Shown: positions 8,601-17,607 of the stretch, one piece after another
Position numbering within the stretch: position 1 is the stretch's first letter
Layout of the letters: every line of letters begins with the position of its first letter
Source: Chitinophagaceae bacterium
Lineage (GTDB): Bacteria; Bacteroidota; Bacteroidia; Chitinophagales; Chitinophagaceae
Assembly: GCA_019747705.1 (NCBI GenBank)
Contig: JAIEQM010000025.1
Span: 1 to 64,000 of the forward strand
Length of the DNA stretch: 64,000 bases
Direction: 5' to 3'
Made by a program: the position numbers and the translations under genes
The notes under the pieces: model-generated
What the model saw: the letters and a program-made list of their open reading frames with translations, nothing else
Database searches by the model: none
What the model was told of the DNA's origin: nothing

Positions 8601-10872
8601 ACACATTACTTAAACAGCCTGTATTCGTTCTCACCTGCAATGTTGCCGTATAAGGAATAGCATTGGGGTATGTTGTTGTTACATTATTACCATTGGGGTT
8701 GTTTAAAATGGCGCCATTGCCCAGGTTCCAGTTCCAGTTGACAATGTTTCCATAATTACCGGTGAGTTTGGAAGTATCACCAAAAGTGATGTTCTTGCCC
8801 TGGCATTGAGGATCTGTAAATCCAAATTTAGCCGTGGGCTTATTGGTAACGTAAATTGTTTTTTCCAGTGTATCACTCAGGCAACCTGCATCAGTCATAA
8901 TTGCGTAACGAATCGTATGAGGCCCGGGTGTTGTAAAAGCTTTAGTTGGATTGTTGATGTATGCATAGGTATTATCGCCAAAATCCCAAAAATGTTTTAT
9001 TACAGGACGTCCCCCACCATTATTATTAGTTGTGAATCTGATTACTGAATCTACACAACCTGAAGCCGGAACATTTGGCCAAGAGAAATCAGGTTTTGGG
9101 GGATCATACACTACCATTGGAAAAGGAATTATCTGTATTCCTGCACACCCGTCTGATGTTGGGTTGTTAACTGTTACAGTAATAGGATATGTTCCAATAT
9201 TATTATAAATATATGAGTTAGGAACCCTGAAAACATAAAGTTGCTTTCCATTAATTGTAAAAGTCGAATCAGGAACCGGCGAGGTAACAGAATAATTTGG
9301 ATACCCGGGAATCGTCCAGTCCATTGAAATAGGTATATAAGGTAATGTTAACGAAAAAATGAATGGGGAACTCTTACACGCTACGGGGCTGTTAATGGTT
9401 GCATATTGATTGGTTGTTGTAACATATTGATACAAATCTTTTACATTGGTACCACCATTATAGCCATAGGATTCAACCTGCCCATAACCATACACTATAG
9501 CAGAAAAACTGGTATCGGCAGTAACTCTGTGAACAGGATTTGTTGCCGACGATGCACTAACATTTTCCTGCAAATAGGAATAATTGGTGCCGGGGATATC
9601 AATAAAAGTACCCGAAGGTGCTGCGCCATCAACTTTTACAGATGCCTTAAAATTTTTATTGATGATAATGTTTACAAAGTGCAACACTACGTTTGTTTGA
9701 CCTGCCGGCACATAGTTTTGATGTGCAGAAAAGAAAGTAACGTCACTTAAAGTTTGTTCTACAGAATTTAAAACCACCATCTCCGGGTCGGCAAAGCAAG
9801 ATTGATTGCCTGAGTTTGTTGTACACCCGGTTTTACAGGTTTGAGAAGCAATATATTGTACAACCTGTATTGGCTTATCCCCGGTAATTAGTAATGGTCG
9901 TGTAGTTTTGTATTGATAATATTTGCCTGTTGAATTATACTGTGCAGGGGTGAAAGTATTTGTAATGCCATTATCTGTATAAGTTACAACTGTGGAAGGA
10001 TCCTGCACGTAAACTCTGTAAATATCAAAAGGCCGGTTAATAAAAGGGGCGGTAACAAACTGTTTACCCCAGGAGCGGTTTGGAAAAAGTTGCTGATATA
10101 AGTTATCTCCCCCTGATGCACCAGCGCAGTCCAAAGTAGTCCATGTACTGCCTGAAAAAACAGCAACAGGTTTACAACTACCCCCGTTTGAAATAGATTT
10201 AATGGTTGTGCCGCTTAAATCTCCTAAAGACACGCTTTGAAATTGATAACAATCTCCTGCATTGGCAAGTGTTATTTGAAAAGGAACTCCTGCAGGTTTG
10301 CCTGCAATACCATTAGCTGTTGGGTTTATTTCAACTGTAGTATTTGGAAGAGTCGCAACAATAGCAAATTGACTGATGCCGCCGGCACTTCCATCGCCTG
10401 AGGATGCACTTGAGCTAACACTGCCAAAATTCGTAATTGTATACTCAATACCAAGTACAGGAGTTGGTAGTGCCAATGTAGCTCCGGAGCGTGCAGAACG
10501 GATAATGTGCGTATAAACAACAATATCATTATCAGAAGTAATCTTAATAGCGGCATTTGTTTTAATGCCATCCTGCATATTAAGATATACATTGGCATTG
10601 GTGGGATTACCGGCTCCGCCTAAAAAAATTCGTGTTACCTGGTTTGCTGTAATTGTAAAAGGAATGATATTTCCGGCAGCATTTACCTGACCAGTTGCAT
10701 TTTTATCAGAAGTGAGATAAATACCCATCACAGAACCTGTGCCATCAATATGCGCAGGATAGGCTATCCAGAATTCCTTTCCTTTATTGGAAAAATCCTG
10801 GGCAATCAGTCCGGAACCGGCAAATAAAATTGATACGGAAAGCAGCAGATATCTGGCTAATAATTTTCTCAT
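5626..10872 (-). CDS. Large secreted PKD-repeat protein with gliding-motility/CHU_C C-terminal domain
   Basis: 1748 aa; repeated WDFGD/WNFGD-type PKD modules; C-terminus TFTPNGDGVNDFWEIKYLNDYPGCIVEVYNTAGSLVYRS...PWDGRFNGQPLPSGTYYYVI. Confidence 0.92.
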   Translation of the reverse strand: MRKLLARYLLLSVSILFAGSGLIAQDFSNKGKEFWIAYPAHIDGTGSVMGIYLTSDKNATGQVNAAGNIIPFTITANQVTRIFLGGAGNPTNANVYLNMQDGIKTNAAIKITSDNDIVVYTHIIRSARSGATLALPTPVLGIEYTITNFGSVSSSASSGDGSAGGISQFAIVATLPNTTVEINPTANGIAGKPAGVPFQITLANAGDCYQFQSVSLGDLSGTTIKSISNGGSCKPVAVFSGSTWTTLDCAGASGGDNLYQQLFPNRSWGKQFVTAPFINRPFDIYRVYVQDPSTVVTYTDNGITNTFTPAQYNSTGKYYQYKTTRPLLITGDKPIQVVQYIASQTCKTGCTTNSGNQSCFADPEMVVLNSVEQTLSDVTFFSAHQNYVPAGQTNVVLHFVNIIINKNFKASVKVDGAAPSGTFIDIPGTNYSYLQENVSASSATNPVHRVTADTSFSAIVYGYGQVESYGYNGGTNVKDLYQYVTTTNQYATINSPVACKSSPFIFSLTLPYIPISMDWTIPGYPNYSVTSPVPDSTFTINGKQLYVFRVPNSYIYNNIGTYPITVTVNNPTSDGCAGIQIIPFPMVVYDPPKPDFSWPNVPASGCVDSVIRFTTNNNGGGRPVIKHFWDFGDNTYAYINNPTKAFTTPGPHTIRYAIMTDAGCLSDTLEKTIYVTNKPTAKFGFTDPQCQGKNITFGDTSKLTGNYGNIVNWNWNLGNGAILNNPNGNNVTTTYPNAIPYTATLQVRTNTGCLSNVYALPVTVRPNPVVNFSNLYACLPDGVVNFTGLSTIADGTQNLFTYLWNFGDAPGPLNSSTVKDPSHKYPALGPYSVKLIVTSNNGCIDSTTKSVANIYPQPKVGIDAPAEVCYQTPVTFQDQTNGITHPVTKWEWRFKNAGGTVIGSSTLKDPVYNFPAPGTYFVQHWAFTNQNCVSDTLEIPIIINPWPSAALTLGAPACEKNQVTLFDNSTPNAGTLVRWYWNLSDGTVINASNGNPINHTYAAWGTKTVKLLVESSKGCKSDTLFQPILINPLPKVGYILPEVCLTDGVATFNDTSNIADGSKAQLKYLWTFNTGTPPVVPAPTPLTSTNKNPTIQFFIAANYQLNLKVESKDGCKDSVNNIPFTVNGVVAKADYKILPTNGLCSNKEVEIQNKSTVVFGWLTKVEIFWDWASNPTQVDVDDVPLVDEIYKHQYPNFQSPATKTYRVRLKAYSGIICQKDTIQDIVVNASPLTKFDPMPGICVDAVPRQITQASELGGLPRLSETYTGPGVNASGLFDPAAAGVGVHTITYTFVATNGCAHSSTSQVEVWPRPVAQLAASLPSCEKNAITFNSNGSQHNAASLTNWNWNFGDASTPVNAGNNTPVKHTYSGYGNYTVNLTVTNNRGCISVPQSLSIKVNPLPKVDFDLPKICLPEGTGQFKNKSTIPDNTQASFKYKWDFGDAFAAPANSDTSSAKDPVYKYRNLGPYTVQLIVTSGNNCMDSLPKQLVEVFPQPKAGFATSEDSICIGGVIDFKDESNGIVSNISRWKWSFDNGDSSFIQNPKYRYPSPATIPYIVKLYVYSDEGCISDTAQKPIFVWDYPKVSAGPDITMLQDGVRKITDARYTGTGLQYLWTPSAYLDNPRSSNPTIVKPQDDITYKVTVTGRGACTTDDEVFVKVLKMPKPPNTFTPNGDGVNDFWEIKYLNDYPGCIVEVYNTAGSLVYRSVGYSTPWDGRFNGQPLPSGTYYYVIDPKNGRSRQAGYVTILK

Positions 10873-10914
10873 GCTATACAGGGCTGGTAAGATAGGAATT
10901 TTCCTTTATTCCTT

Positions 10915-11586
10915 TTAACTATGAAGAGGATTTTTATGAGTGTGCAATTTTTTCAAATAATCAATAGCCTCAGGGCCCTTACAAAAAATTAGATCCAGAA
11001 CAGAAAGATTATTGATAAAACCAAACTTTTCCATAAATACCTGCTGGTAAACAGGGAAGCCATTAGGCTCATTAACGGCTAGCTTTCTGAACGATAGATT
11101 CAAATCAGCATCAGGTTCGGTTTGCGCCAAAATGTCCAGTTTCAGACCAACCACTTTTTTTGCCCATTCCATGGTTTCCATGTTCCAGTCCATCAAAAAC
11201 TTCCTGTGTTTTTGGTAAAGATTTTCTACCTGCCATCCATACTCTTCAAACCACGGGCTCTTGCGGTAAGCATCATGAATGGTACGCCAGTGAATCCTTC
11301 TCCAGTTTCCGTCCTCAGCAATTTGAACATCCCTGAAACTGCATTTTTGATTGCGTCCGCCGAGGAGGGGGATAGACAAACTTAGCCGCCCGTTTGGGCC
11401 ATACAACCACGTTCGGTTGGGGTGGTGGCTTTTTTGATACATCCATTCAGGGTAAAAAACAGCATGTGTTGATTTTATTAAACTTGAATAGAATTCAGTG
11501 CTCCCAAAATATTGTAATTCAATTATTTGTTTATTATTATTGACAATCTGACTCATAGCTTTAAATATCTTAAAAAAGGCTTCCAA
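10915..11586 (-). CDS. WbqC family protein
   Basis: IELQYFGSTEFYSSLIKSTHAVFYPEWMYQKSHHPNRTWLYGPNGRLSLSIPLLGG. Confidence 0.8.
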   Translation of the reverse strand: MEAFFKIFKAMSQIVNNNKQIIELQYFGSTEFYSSLIKSTHAVFYPEWMYQKSHHPNRTWLYGPNGRLSLSIPLLGGRNQKCSFRDVQIAEDGNWRRIHWRTIHDAYRKSPWFEEYGWQVENLYQKHRKFLMDWNMETMEWAKKVVGLKLDILAQTEPDADLNLSFRKLAVNEPNGFPVYQQVFMEKFGFINNLSVLDLIFCKGPEAIDYLKKLHTHKNPLHS

Positions 11587-11816
11587 TTTTGATTTTTATC
11601 TCCAAATAATTTGAAATATTAATTTTTAATAAACTCTGCAAATATTTGTTTTTAAGTACATTATGCATTTTTCACACAACAACAATACATAGTACAATCA
11701 ATTACATTTTCTCCTGGCTTGTTGTCCAATAATTTTAGCTCAAATTTAATGCTTCCGTATTCGCCGTATTTGCTTTTCTAAAAAAAACCGGCTTAAATTG
11801 CCTCAAATTATACAGC

Positions 11817-12278
11817 TTGAAATACCTGGCATCTCCCCTCCTTTTTATCCTGATTTTAGTTTCAGGTTGCAATACTTTTCAAACCCCCGAGTACCGTGAT
11901 TTCAAAAATTTTAAAGTGGATAAGCTGGGACTTGAAGAAAGCACCATCACCATGGATCTCATTTATTACAACCCCAATAAATTCGGTTTCCAGGTGAAAA
12001 GAACAGAGGCCGATGTGTATGTAGATAATGTTTACCTGGGTAAAGCCATCAGCGATACCCTTATAAAAGTTGCCAAAAGGTCAGACTTCCTGATTCCAAT
12101 GCGTATTAAAACAGATATGAAGAACCTGTACAAAAATGCGTTCAGCGCCATGGCCAATAAAACAGTTTTGGTAAAAGCAACCGGCGCTATCACCGCCGGT
12201 GTGGCTGGTATTTTTAAAACCATTCCGCTGGAGTATGAAGGCAGACATGAGTTCAGCCTTTTTGCTCCCCATCCCTGA
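11817..12278 (+). CDS. LEA14-like (LEA type 2) putative lipoprotein
   Basis: Lipobox-like LVSGC; LGLEESTITMDLIYYNPNKFGFQVKRTEADVYVDNVYLG; TTG start. Confidence 0.75.
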   Translation: MKYLASPLLFILILVSGCNTFQTPEYRDFKNFKVDKLGLEESTITMDLIYYNPNKFGFQVKRTEADVYVDNVYLGKAISDTLIKVAKRSDFLIPMRIKTDMKNLYKNAFSAMANKTVLVKATGAITAGVAGIFKTIPLEYEGRHEFSLFAPHP

Positions 12279-12444
12279 TTTTTTAATTGAAGTAAGGAGT
12301 CCTGGATTTATTTATTGAACTAAAAACTTTGAGTTCAACTCAAATAGCCTGCTCTTTACGCAACTGAAAACATCAGCAGGGCATGAAAACCATTTATGGG
12401 CTCTGCACCTGAAACCTTAAATTTGCAGCCAATTCACCAACACC

Positions 12445-14097
12445 ATGAGCGAAGAGAAAAGTTTAAATTTTATCGAAGAAATTATAGAAGAAGATTTAAA
12501 GAGTGGCAAATACAAGTCCATCCTTACCCGTTTCCCGCCTGAGCCAAATGGTTATCTGCATATCGGGCATTCCAAAAGTATCTGTCTCAATTTTGGCCTG
12601 GCAATTAAATATGGTGGCAAAACCAATCTTCGTTTTGATGATACCAATCCTGTTACTGAAGAAACGGAATATGTGGAAAGCATCAAAGATGATATCCGCT
12701 GGCTGGGTTTTGAATGGGCCAATGAATTCTATGCATCTGATTATTTTGAACAATTGTATGGCTTTGCAGTGAGGCTGATTGAGAAAGGCCTTGCTTATGT
12801 GGATGACAGCAGCAGTGAAGACATTGCCAAACAAAAAGGAAGCCCCACTGTTCCTGGTGTAAGAAATCAATTTGCTGAAAGAAGTATTGAAGAAAATCTG
12901 CAGCTCTTTGCTGATATGCGTGCAGGAAAATATAAAGACGGTGAAAAAGTATTGCGTGCAAAGATTGACATGAGCAGCCCCAATATGCACCTGCGTGACC
13001 CGTTGCTGTACCGCATCAAGCATGCACATCATCACCGCACGGGAGATGCCTGGTGCATCTATCCCATGTACGATTTTGCACATGGCCAAAGTGACTCCAT
13101 TGAAAAAATTACACACAGCATTTGTACACTGGAGTTTATTCCGCACCGTCCCTTGTATGACTGGTGTATTGAAAAATTAGAAATCTTCCCCTCCAAACAA
13201 TATGAGTTTGCACGGTTGAATTTGAATTACACCGTAATGAGCAAACGCAAACTGCTGCAACTTGTAAATGAAAATCATGTTACGGGTTGGGATGACCCCC
13301 GCATGCCCACCATCAGCGGATTGCGCCGCAGAGGTTATACACCTGAAAGCATCCGTGATTTTGCAGAACGTGTGGGTGTGGCCAGGAGAGAAAATTTAAT
13401 AGAGTTCAGTTTGCTGGAATTTTGTGTGCGTGAACATCTCAATAAAATTTCGTTGAGAAGAATGGTGGTGTTCAATCCCATAAAAGTTGTAATTACCAAC
13501 TATCCTGATGGGCAAACAGAACAGCTTGCTTCAGAAAATAATCCTGAAGATGTAAATGGTGGCGTTCGCAACTTACCATTCAGCAAAGAAATTTTGATTG
13601 AAGCCGATGATTTCATGGAAAATCCGCCCAGGAAATTTTTCCGTTTGGCACCGGGCGGCAAAGTGCGTTTAAAGAGCGCCTATATTATTCAATGCGATGA
13701 AGTGGTAAAGAATGATGACGGCAGGATTAAAGAACTGCGTTGCTCTTATATTCCTGAAAGTAAAAGCGGAACTGATACCAGCGGTTTAAAAGTTCAAGGC
13801 ACTTTGCATTGGGTAAATGCGGCTGATGCAGTGGAAGTGGAAGTGAGAGAGTATGACCGTTTGTTCCGTGTAGAAAACCCCGCCAGTGAAGAAGGTGATT
13901 TTAAAGATTACATCAACCCGGACAGTTTAACAGTTGTAACAGGTTATGCAGAGCCTTCAATCAAAGAGGCAAAACCACAAGACCGTTTCCAGTTTTTACG
14001 CAAAGGTTATTACTGTTTGGATAAAGACAGTTCAGCCAACAAACTTATCTTCAACAGAACCGTTACGTTGAAAGATGGGTGGAGTAAAGCAAAATAG
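12445..14097 (+). CDS. glnS: Glutamine--tRNA ligase
   Basis: TRFPPEPNGYLHIGHSKSICLNFGLA class I motif; VMSKRKLLQLV KMSKS-like motif; GlnRS anticodon-binding C-terminus. Confidence 0.96.
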   Translation: MSEEKSLNFIEEIIEEDLKSGKYKSILTRFPPEPNGYLHIGHSKSICLNFGLAIKYGGKTNLRFDDTNPVTEETEYVESIKDDIRWLGFEWANEFYASDYFEQLYGFAVRLIEKGLAYVDDSSSEDIAKQKGSPTVPGVRNQFAERSIEENLQLFADMRAGKYKDGEKVLRAKIDMSSPNMHLRDPLLYRIKHAHHHRTGDAWCIYPMYDFAHGQSDSIEKITHSICTLEFIPHRPLYDWCIEKLEIFPSKQYEFARLNLNYTVMSKRKLLQLVNENHVTGWDDPRMPTISGLRRRGYTPESIRDFAERVGVARRENLIEFSLLEFCVREHLNKISLRRMVVFNPIKVVITNYPDGQTEQLASENNPEDVNGGVRNLPFSKEILIEADDFMENPPRKFFRLAPGGKVRLKSAYIIQCDEVVKNDDGRIKELRCSYIPESKSGTDTSGLKVQGTLHWVNAADAVEVEVREYDRLFRVENPASEEGDFKDYINPDSLTVVTGYAEPSIKEAKPQDRFQFLRKGYYCLDKDSSANKLIFNRTVTLKDGWSKAK

Positions 14098-14125
14098 ATT
14101 CAGTAACTTTATACAAACATCTTTT

Positions 14126-14545
14126 ATGGGCCTTGTATATGCTGAAATACGTTTGATTAATGGTGAAGATATTGCCTTGGCAAGAAGAAACATTATTCCT
14201 AAGGATGAAATCAAAGAAATGACGGTTCAGGCTTTGGTTGATACCGGGAGCTATATGCTTTGTATTAACGAAAACATACAGGAACAACTTCAATTGCCTA
14301 TATTGGAAAAAAGAAAAGGTCAATTGGCAGACGGAACAATTATTGAACGGGAGATTGTTGGTCCGGTTGAACTGAAGTTTAAAAACAGGAGAACCCTGTG
14401 CAATGCAATGGTTTTGCCGGGCGACAGCGAAGTTTTATTGGGAGCAATTCCATTAGAAGATATGGACGTTCTTATTCATCCGCAACGCCAGGAGTTAATT
14501 GTAAATCCTGACCATCCCTATTTTGCACAAATGAAATTGAAATAG
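14126..14545 (+). CDS. Retropepsin-like clan AA aspartic protease family protein
   Basis: VQALVDTGSYMLCINENI (D-T-G) and a second half with GDSEVLLGAIPLEDMDVLIHP. Confidence 0.75.
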   Translation: MGLVYAEIRLINGEDIALARRNIIPKDEIKEMTVQALVDTGSYMLCINENIQEQLQLPILEKRKGQLADGTIIEREIVGPVELKFKNRRTLCNAMVLPGDSEVLLGAIPLEDMDVLIHPQRQELIVNPDHPYFAQMKLK

Positions 14546-14548
14546 AGC

Positions 14549-14941
14549 TTATTGTTTTTTTACTTTCATCTCCGGCAATACCGTCATTACCAAAACAACA
14601 AAAGCTGCAATTACATACAGGTACAACCAAAAAATTCTTTCTGGGCATTCTCCGTTACGACAGGTTGATAACAGTAACAGATTACGTAATGCCCATGCAA
14701 AATTGATGGCTCCTAAAAATGGATTAATACGCTTTGCCCATACTACGGGTAACAAAAAAAACAGCGTGATGGGTACCATTAAATACGCATTCATTAAAGC
14801 AGGTTTACCAAATAATTTTTGCGTTTCAGAACCAAAGCCTGTAACTGTTGCCTGCACACTGGGGATATAAATCCAGGGCATAAAAGCTACGGCCAGCATA
14901 AGGGCGCCTGCAAGAATTCCGATATAATTGGAGTATTTCAT
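14549..14941 (-). CDS. Hypothetical integral membrane protein
   Basis: 130 aa with four hydrophobic segments. Confidence 0.65.
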   Translation of the reverse strand: MKYSNYIGILAGALMLAVAFMPWIYIPSVQATVTGFGSETQKLFGKPALMNAYLMVPITLFFLLPVVWAKRINPFLGAINFAWALRNLLLLSTCRNGECPERIFWLYLYVIAAFVVLVMTVLPEMKVKKQ

Positions 14942-14946
14942 TGTAC

Positions 14947-14987
14947 AATAGAATTAAGGACGTTGAAGAGTGCGACGCAACTGAAGC
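14947..14987 (+). repeat. Dispersed repeat AATAGAATTnAGnACGTnnAAGAGTGCGACGCAACnGnAGC (copy 1)
   Basis: Matches copies at 37729-37769 and 45917-45956 (both on the minus strand). Confidence 0.75.
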
Positions 14988-15023
14988 CGTATAGCAGCAA
15001 TTCAGCAGGTAACACGAAAAATT

Positions 15024-15052
15024 AAAAAAGGATTACGCTGTAATCCTTTTTC
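15024..15052 (-). terminator. Intrinsic terminator downstream of the tRNA-like sequence
   Basis: Minus strand AAAAGGATTACAGCGTAATCCTTTTTT. Confidence 0.6.
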
Positions 15053-15057
15053 TTTTG

Positions 15058-15140
15058 AGGTCCCGATCCCGATTCAATCGGGATGTACGAGCTTTTGCAG
15101 AGCTCTGACTATCCGCCCATAACTGGGCGGACACAGGACT
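15058..15140 (-). pseudogene. tRNA-Cys-like sequence with D and T arms replaced by palindromes
   Basis: Minus strand AGTCCTGTGTCCGCCCAGTTATGGGCGGATAGTCAGAGCTCTGCAAAAGCTCGTACATCCCGATTGAATCGGGATCGGGACCT: the acceptor and GCA anticodon arms match the adjacent tRNA-Cys, but the D and T arms are unrelated palindromes. Confidence 0.75.
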
Positions 15141-15201
15141 TAAAATACCTTTCAAATAACTGCATAAAAAAAGCGAAGAATAAATCAACGCTTTTCTTTT
15201 G

Positions 15202-15272
15202 AGGTCCCGAGCGGATTCGAACCGCTGTACGAGCTTTTGCAGAGCTCTGCCTAGCCACTCGGCCACAGGACC
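15202..15272 (-). tRNA. tRNA-Cys(GCA)
   Basis: GGTCCTGTGGCCGAGTGGCTAGGCAGAGCTCTGCAAAAGCTCGTACAGCGGTTCGAATCCGCTCGGGACCT; complete cloverleaf, anticodon loop CTGCAAA. Confidence 0.95.
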
Positions 15273-15321
15273 TTTTGATGCGTGCAAATGTAGTATATTC
15301 GGGCAAAATGACCCAATCATT

Positions 15322-16197
15322 ATGCAACGAATTGCTGAAAGTGAATTGATCATTAACAGCCGGGGAGCTGTGTATCACCTGAATGTTCGGCCTGAAGAAC
15401 TTGCCCATACTATTATTACAGTGGGAGACCCTGACCGTGTTGAAAAAGTAAGTAAACACTTTGACAAAATTGAATATAAAAATAAACACAGGGAGTTTAT
15501 TACGCACACGGGTTTCATCGGCAATAAACGTATCACCTGTGTATCTACCGGCATTGGTCCTGATAATATTGATATTGTAATGAATGAACTGGATGCACTG
15601 GTAAATATTGATTTTGAAACAAGAACCATCAAACGGCAACTCACTTCATTACAGGTTATGCGGCTGGGTACCAGTGGCGCACTGCAATCATCTATTAATG
15701 TTGATGATTTTGTGGTTTCAACACATGGTTTGGGAGTTGATAATCTGCTTCATTTCTACCGGCATCAAAACAATGAAGAAGAAAAACAATTGCTGCATGC
15801 ATTTGTAACACATACGCAAACACACGACAGTTTATCACAACCTTATATTGCGGGCTGCGGCTCACAACTGCTGAAACATTTTGTGGATGGTTATCATCAT
15901 GGCATTACAGTAACCTGCCCGGGATTTTATGGTCCGCAGGGACGAGTATTACGGCTGGGCTTGATGCATCCGGGATTTGTTGACCGGCTCACCACTTTTT
16001 CATTTGGGAGCCACCGTATCACTAATTTTGAAATGGAAACAAGCGCTATTTATGGCTTGGGAAAATTATTAAGACACCAGTGTTTATCTATGAATGTGAT
16101 TGTTGCCAACCGGGTTAAGAAAGAGTTTAGTAAAGATGGTAATGCAGCGGTTGAGGCATTAATTAAAAAATCATTGGGTATTATTGAAAAAATATGA
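15322..16197 (+). CDS. Nucleoside phosphorylase (uridine phosphorylase-like)
   Basis: TIITVGDPDRVEKVSKHFD...CVSTGIGPDNIDIVMNELDAL...VMRLGTSGALQ; ATG at 15322 preferred, since the ORF start at 15199 would run across the tRNA. Confidence 0.88.
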   Translation: MQRIAESELIINSRGAVYHLNVRPEELAHTIITVGDPDRVEKVSKHFDKIEYKNKHREFITHTGFIGNKRITCVSTGIGPDNIDIVMNELDALVNIDFETRTIKRQLTSLQVMRLGTSGALQSSINVDDFVVSTHGLGVDNLLHFYRHQNNEEEKQLLHAFVTHTQTHDSLSQPYIAGCGSQLLKHFVDGYHHGITVTCPGFYGPQGRVLRLGLMHPGFVDRLTTFSFGSHRITNFEMETSAIYGLGKLLRHQCLSMNVIVANRVKKEFSKDGNAAVEALIKKSLGIIEKI

Positions 16198-16973
16198 TCA
16201 TTGATTTTTATAAATACCAGGGTACAGGTAATGACTTTGTGATTCTTGATAACAGGGATGGAAAATATTCTGCGATCACCCGTGAGCAGGTAGCCTTTAT
16301 CTGCAACAGGCATTTTGGAATTGGCGCTGACGGGCTGATGATGCTGCAGCTAAAGCAAGGATATGATTTTAAAATGGTTTACTTTAATGCTGATGGCGGT
16401 GAAAGCAGCATGTGCGGCAATGGCGGCAGGTGTTTAACGGCATTTGCAAAAGAACTGGGTGTTATAAACGGTAAAGCAAGGTTTATTGCTGTTGATGGTG
16501 AGCATATAGCCATTATTCACCATAACGGTATTGTTGAACTTAAGATGCAGGATGTTACACAAATTGAAAGATATGAAGATCATTGTGTGTTAAATACCGG
16601 CTCCCCGCATTATATTAAGTGGGTGAGCAGCACAGATAGTGTGAATGTTTACGATGAAGGCCGTGCCATACGTTATAATAAAAAATTTGGCCATATGGGC
16701 ATCAATGTTAATTTTGCTGAAATTCAACCTTCTTTGATTAAAGTAAGAACTTATGAAAGAGGTGTTGAAGATGAAACCTTATCATGCGGCACCGGTGTTA
16801 CGGCTTCTGCCATTGCAGCTTCAACTGACTCAACAGAACCACAAACCATAACGGTTAGTACCCCCGGAGGAATCTTATCAGTAAAATTTAAACGTACTGC
16901 TCCTTCCAATTTTGAAGATGTGTGGCTTTGCGGCCCCGCTCAATTTGTGTACAGGGGCACAATGCAACTATAG
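16194..16973 (+). CDS. dapF: Diaminopimelate epimerase
   Basis: KYQGTGNDFVILDNRDG; FNADGGESSMCGNGGRCLTAFA; DETLSCGTGVTASAIA. Confidence 0.96.
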   Translation: MIIDFYKYQGTGNDFVILDNRDGKYSAITREQVAFICNRHFGIGADGLMMLQLKQGYDFKMVYFNADGGESSMCGNGGRCLTAFAKELGVINGKARFIAVDGEHIAIIHHNGIVELKMQDVTQIERYEDHCVLNTGSPHYIKWVSSTDSVNVYDEGRAIRYNKKFGHMGINVNFAEIQPSLIKVRTYERGVEDETLSCGTGVTASAIAASTDSTEPQTITVSTPGGILSVKFKRTAPSNFEDVWLCGPAQFVYRGTMQL

Positions 16974-17004
16974 CCAACTCACTAAAAAAACTTGTTGTAT
17001 TATT

Positions 17005-17568
17005 ATGCCTGCAAAAGATTACCATTTACATAAATTTCACATCATCAGCGGCACCGAAACCATTGTTGAAGAAATTATACGTGTTTGCAAAAGCATGAAC
17101 AACGATGAGTTTTTTTACAGGAAAGACGGCAAATGGTCGCCTGCAGAAAACACAGAACACCTGCGCCTGGTGTTTAAAAAAAGCTGGCAGGGATTATTTG
17201 TTCCCAAGTTTATTTCTAAAAGAATATTTGGCAAGCCGGTTCATTCATCAATACCATACGAGCATCTGGAAGAAAAATACCAGCATCAGTTAAACAATGG
17301 CGCCAAAGCCACCAAAGAATATATTCCGATTCTTAAAGCCAATAAGCTCACCAAAGAAGAGATAGTGGAGCGTTTTGAAAAAGCTGTAACAAAGTACCTT
17401 GATGAAGTACGTTATTACTGGGAGGAAGAAAATATTGACCGCTACCAGTTTCCCCACCCCATTCTTGGAAAAATAACAGCAAGGGAACTGATGTATTTTA
17501 ATATTTTTCATTGCTGGCACCATTTCAGAACACTTCGCTCCCTCAAGGGACTGGGTATTGAACTCTGA
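17005..17568 (+). CDS. DinB-like family protein
   Basis: KWSPAENTEHLRLVFK...ELMYFNIFHCWHHFRTL; ATG at 17005 preferred. Confidence 0.7.
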   Translation: MPAKDYHLHKFHIISGTETIVEEIIRVCKSMNNDEFFYRKDGKWSPAENTEHLRLVFKKSWQGLFVPKFISKRIFGKPVHSSIPYEHLEEKYQHQLNNGAKATKEYIPILKANKLTKEEIVERFEKAVTKYLDEVRYYWEEENIDRYQFPHPILGKITARELMYFNIFHCWHHFRTLRSLKGLGIEL

Positions 17569-17607
17569 TGAATTTTGAATGAGCGGGCGCATTACCTTTG
17601 CGCCGCT

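Noticed and set aside
9406-9750. 114-aa plus-strand ORF within the PKD protein gene
   Set aside because: Antisense to a long, well-supported coding frame.
5626-10872. Internal repeats of the PKD gene as a DNA repeat array
   Set aside because: Similarity is explained by divergent PKD protein domains; no near-identical DNA repeats.
12496-13146. 216-aa ORF antisense to glnS
   Set aside because: Lies fully opposite a strongly supported GlnRS coding frame; shadow ORF.
15109-15639. 176-aa minus-strand ORF across the tRNA-Cys region
   Set aside because: Overlaps the tRNA, tRNA-like sequence and the nucleoside phosphorylase gene; no family signature.
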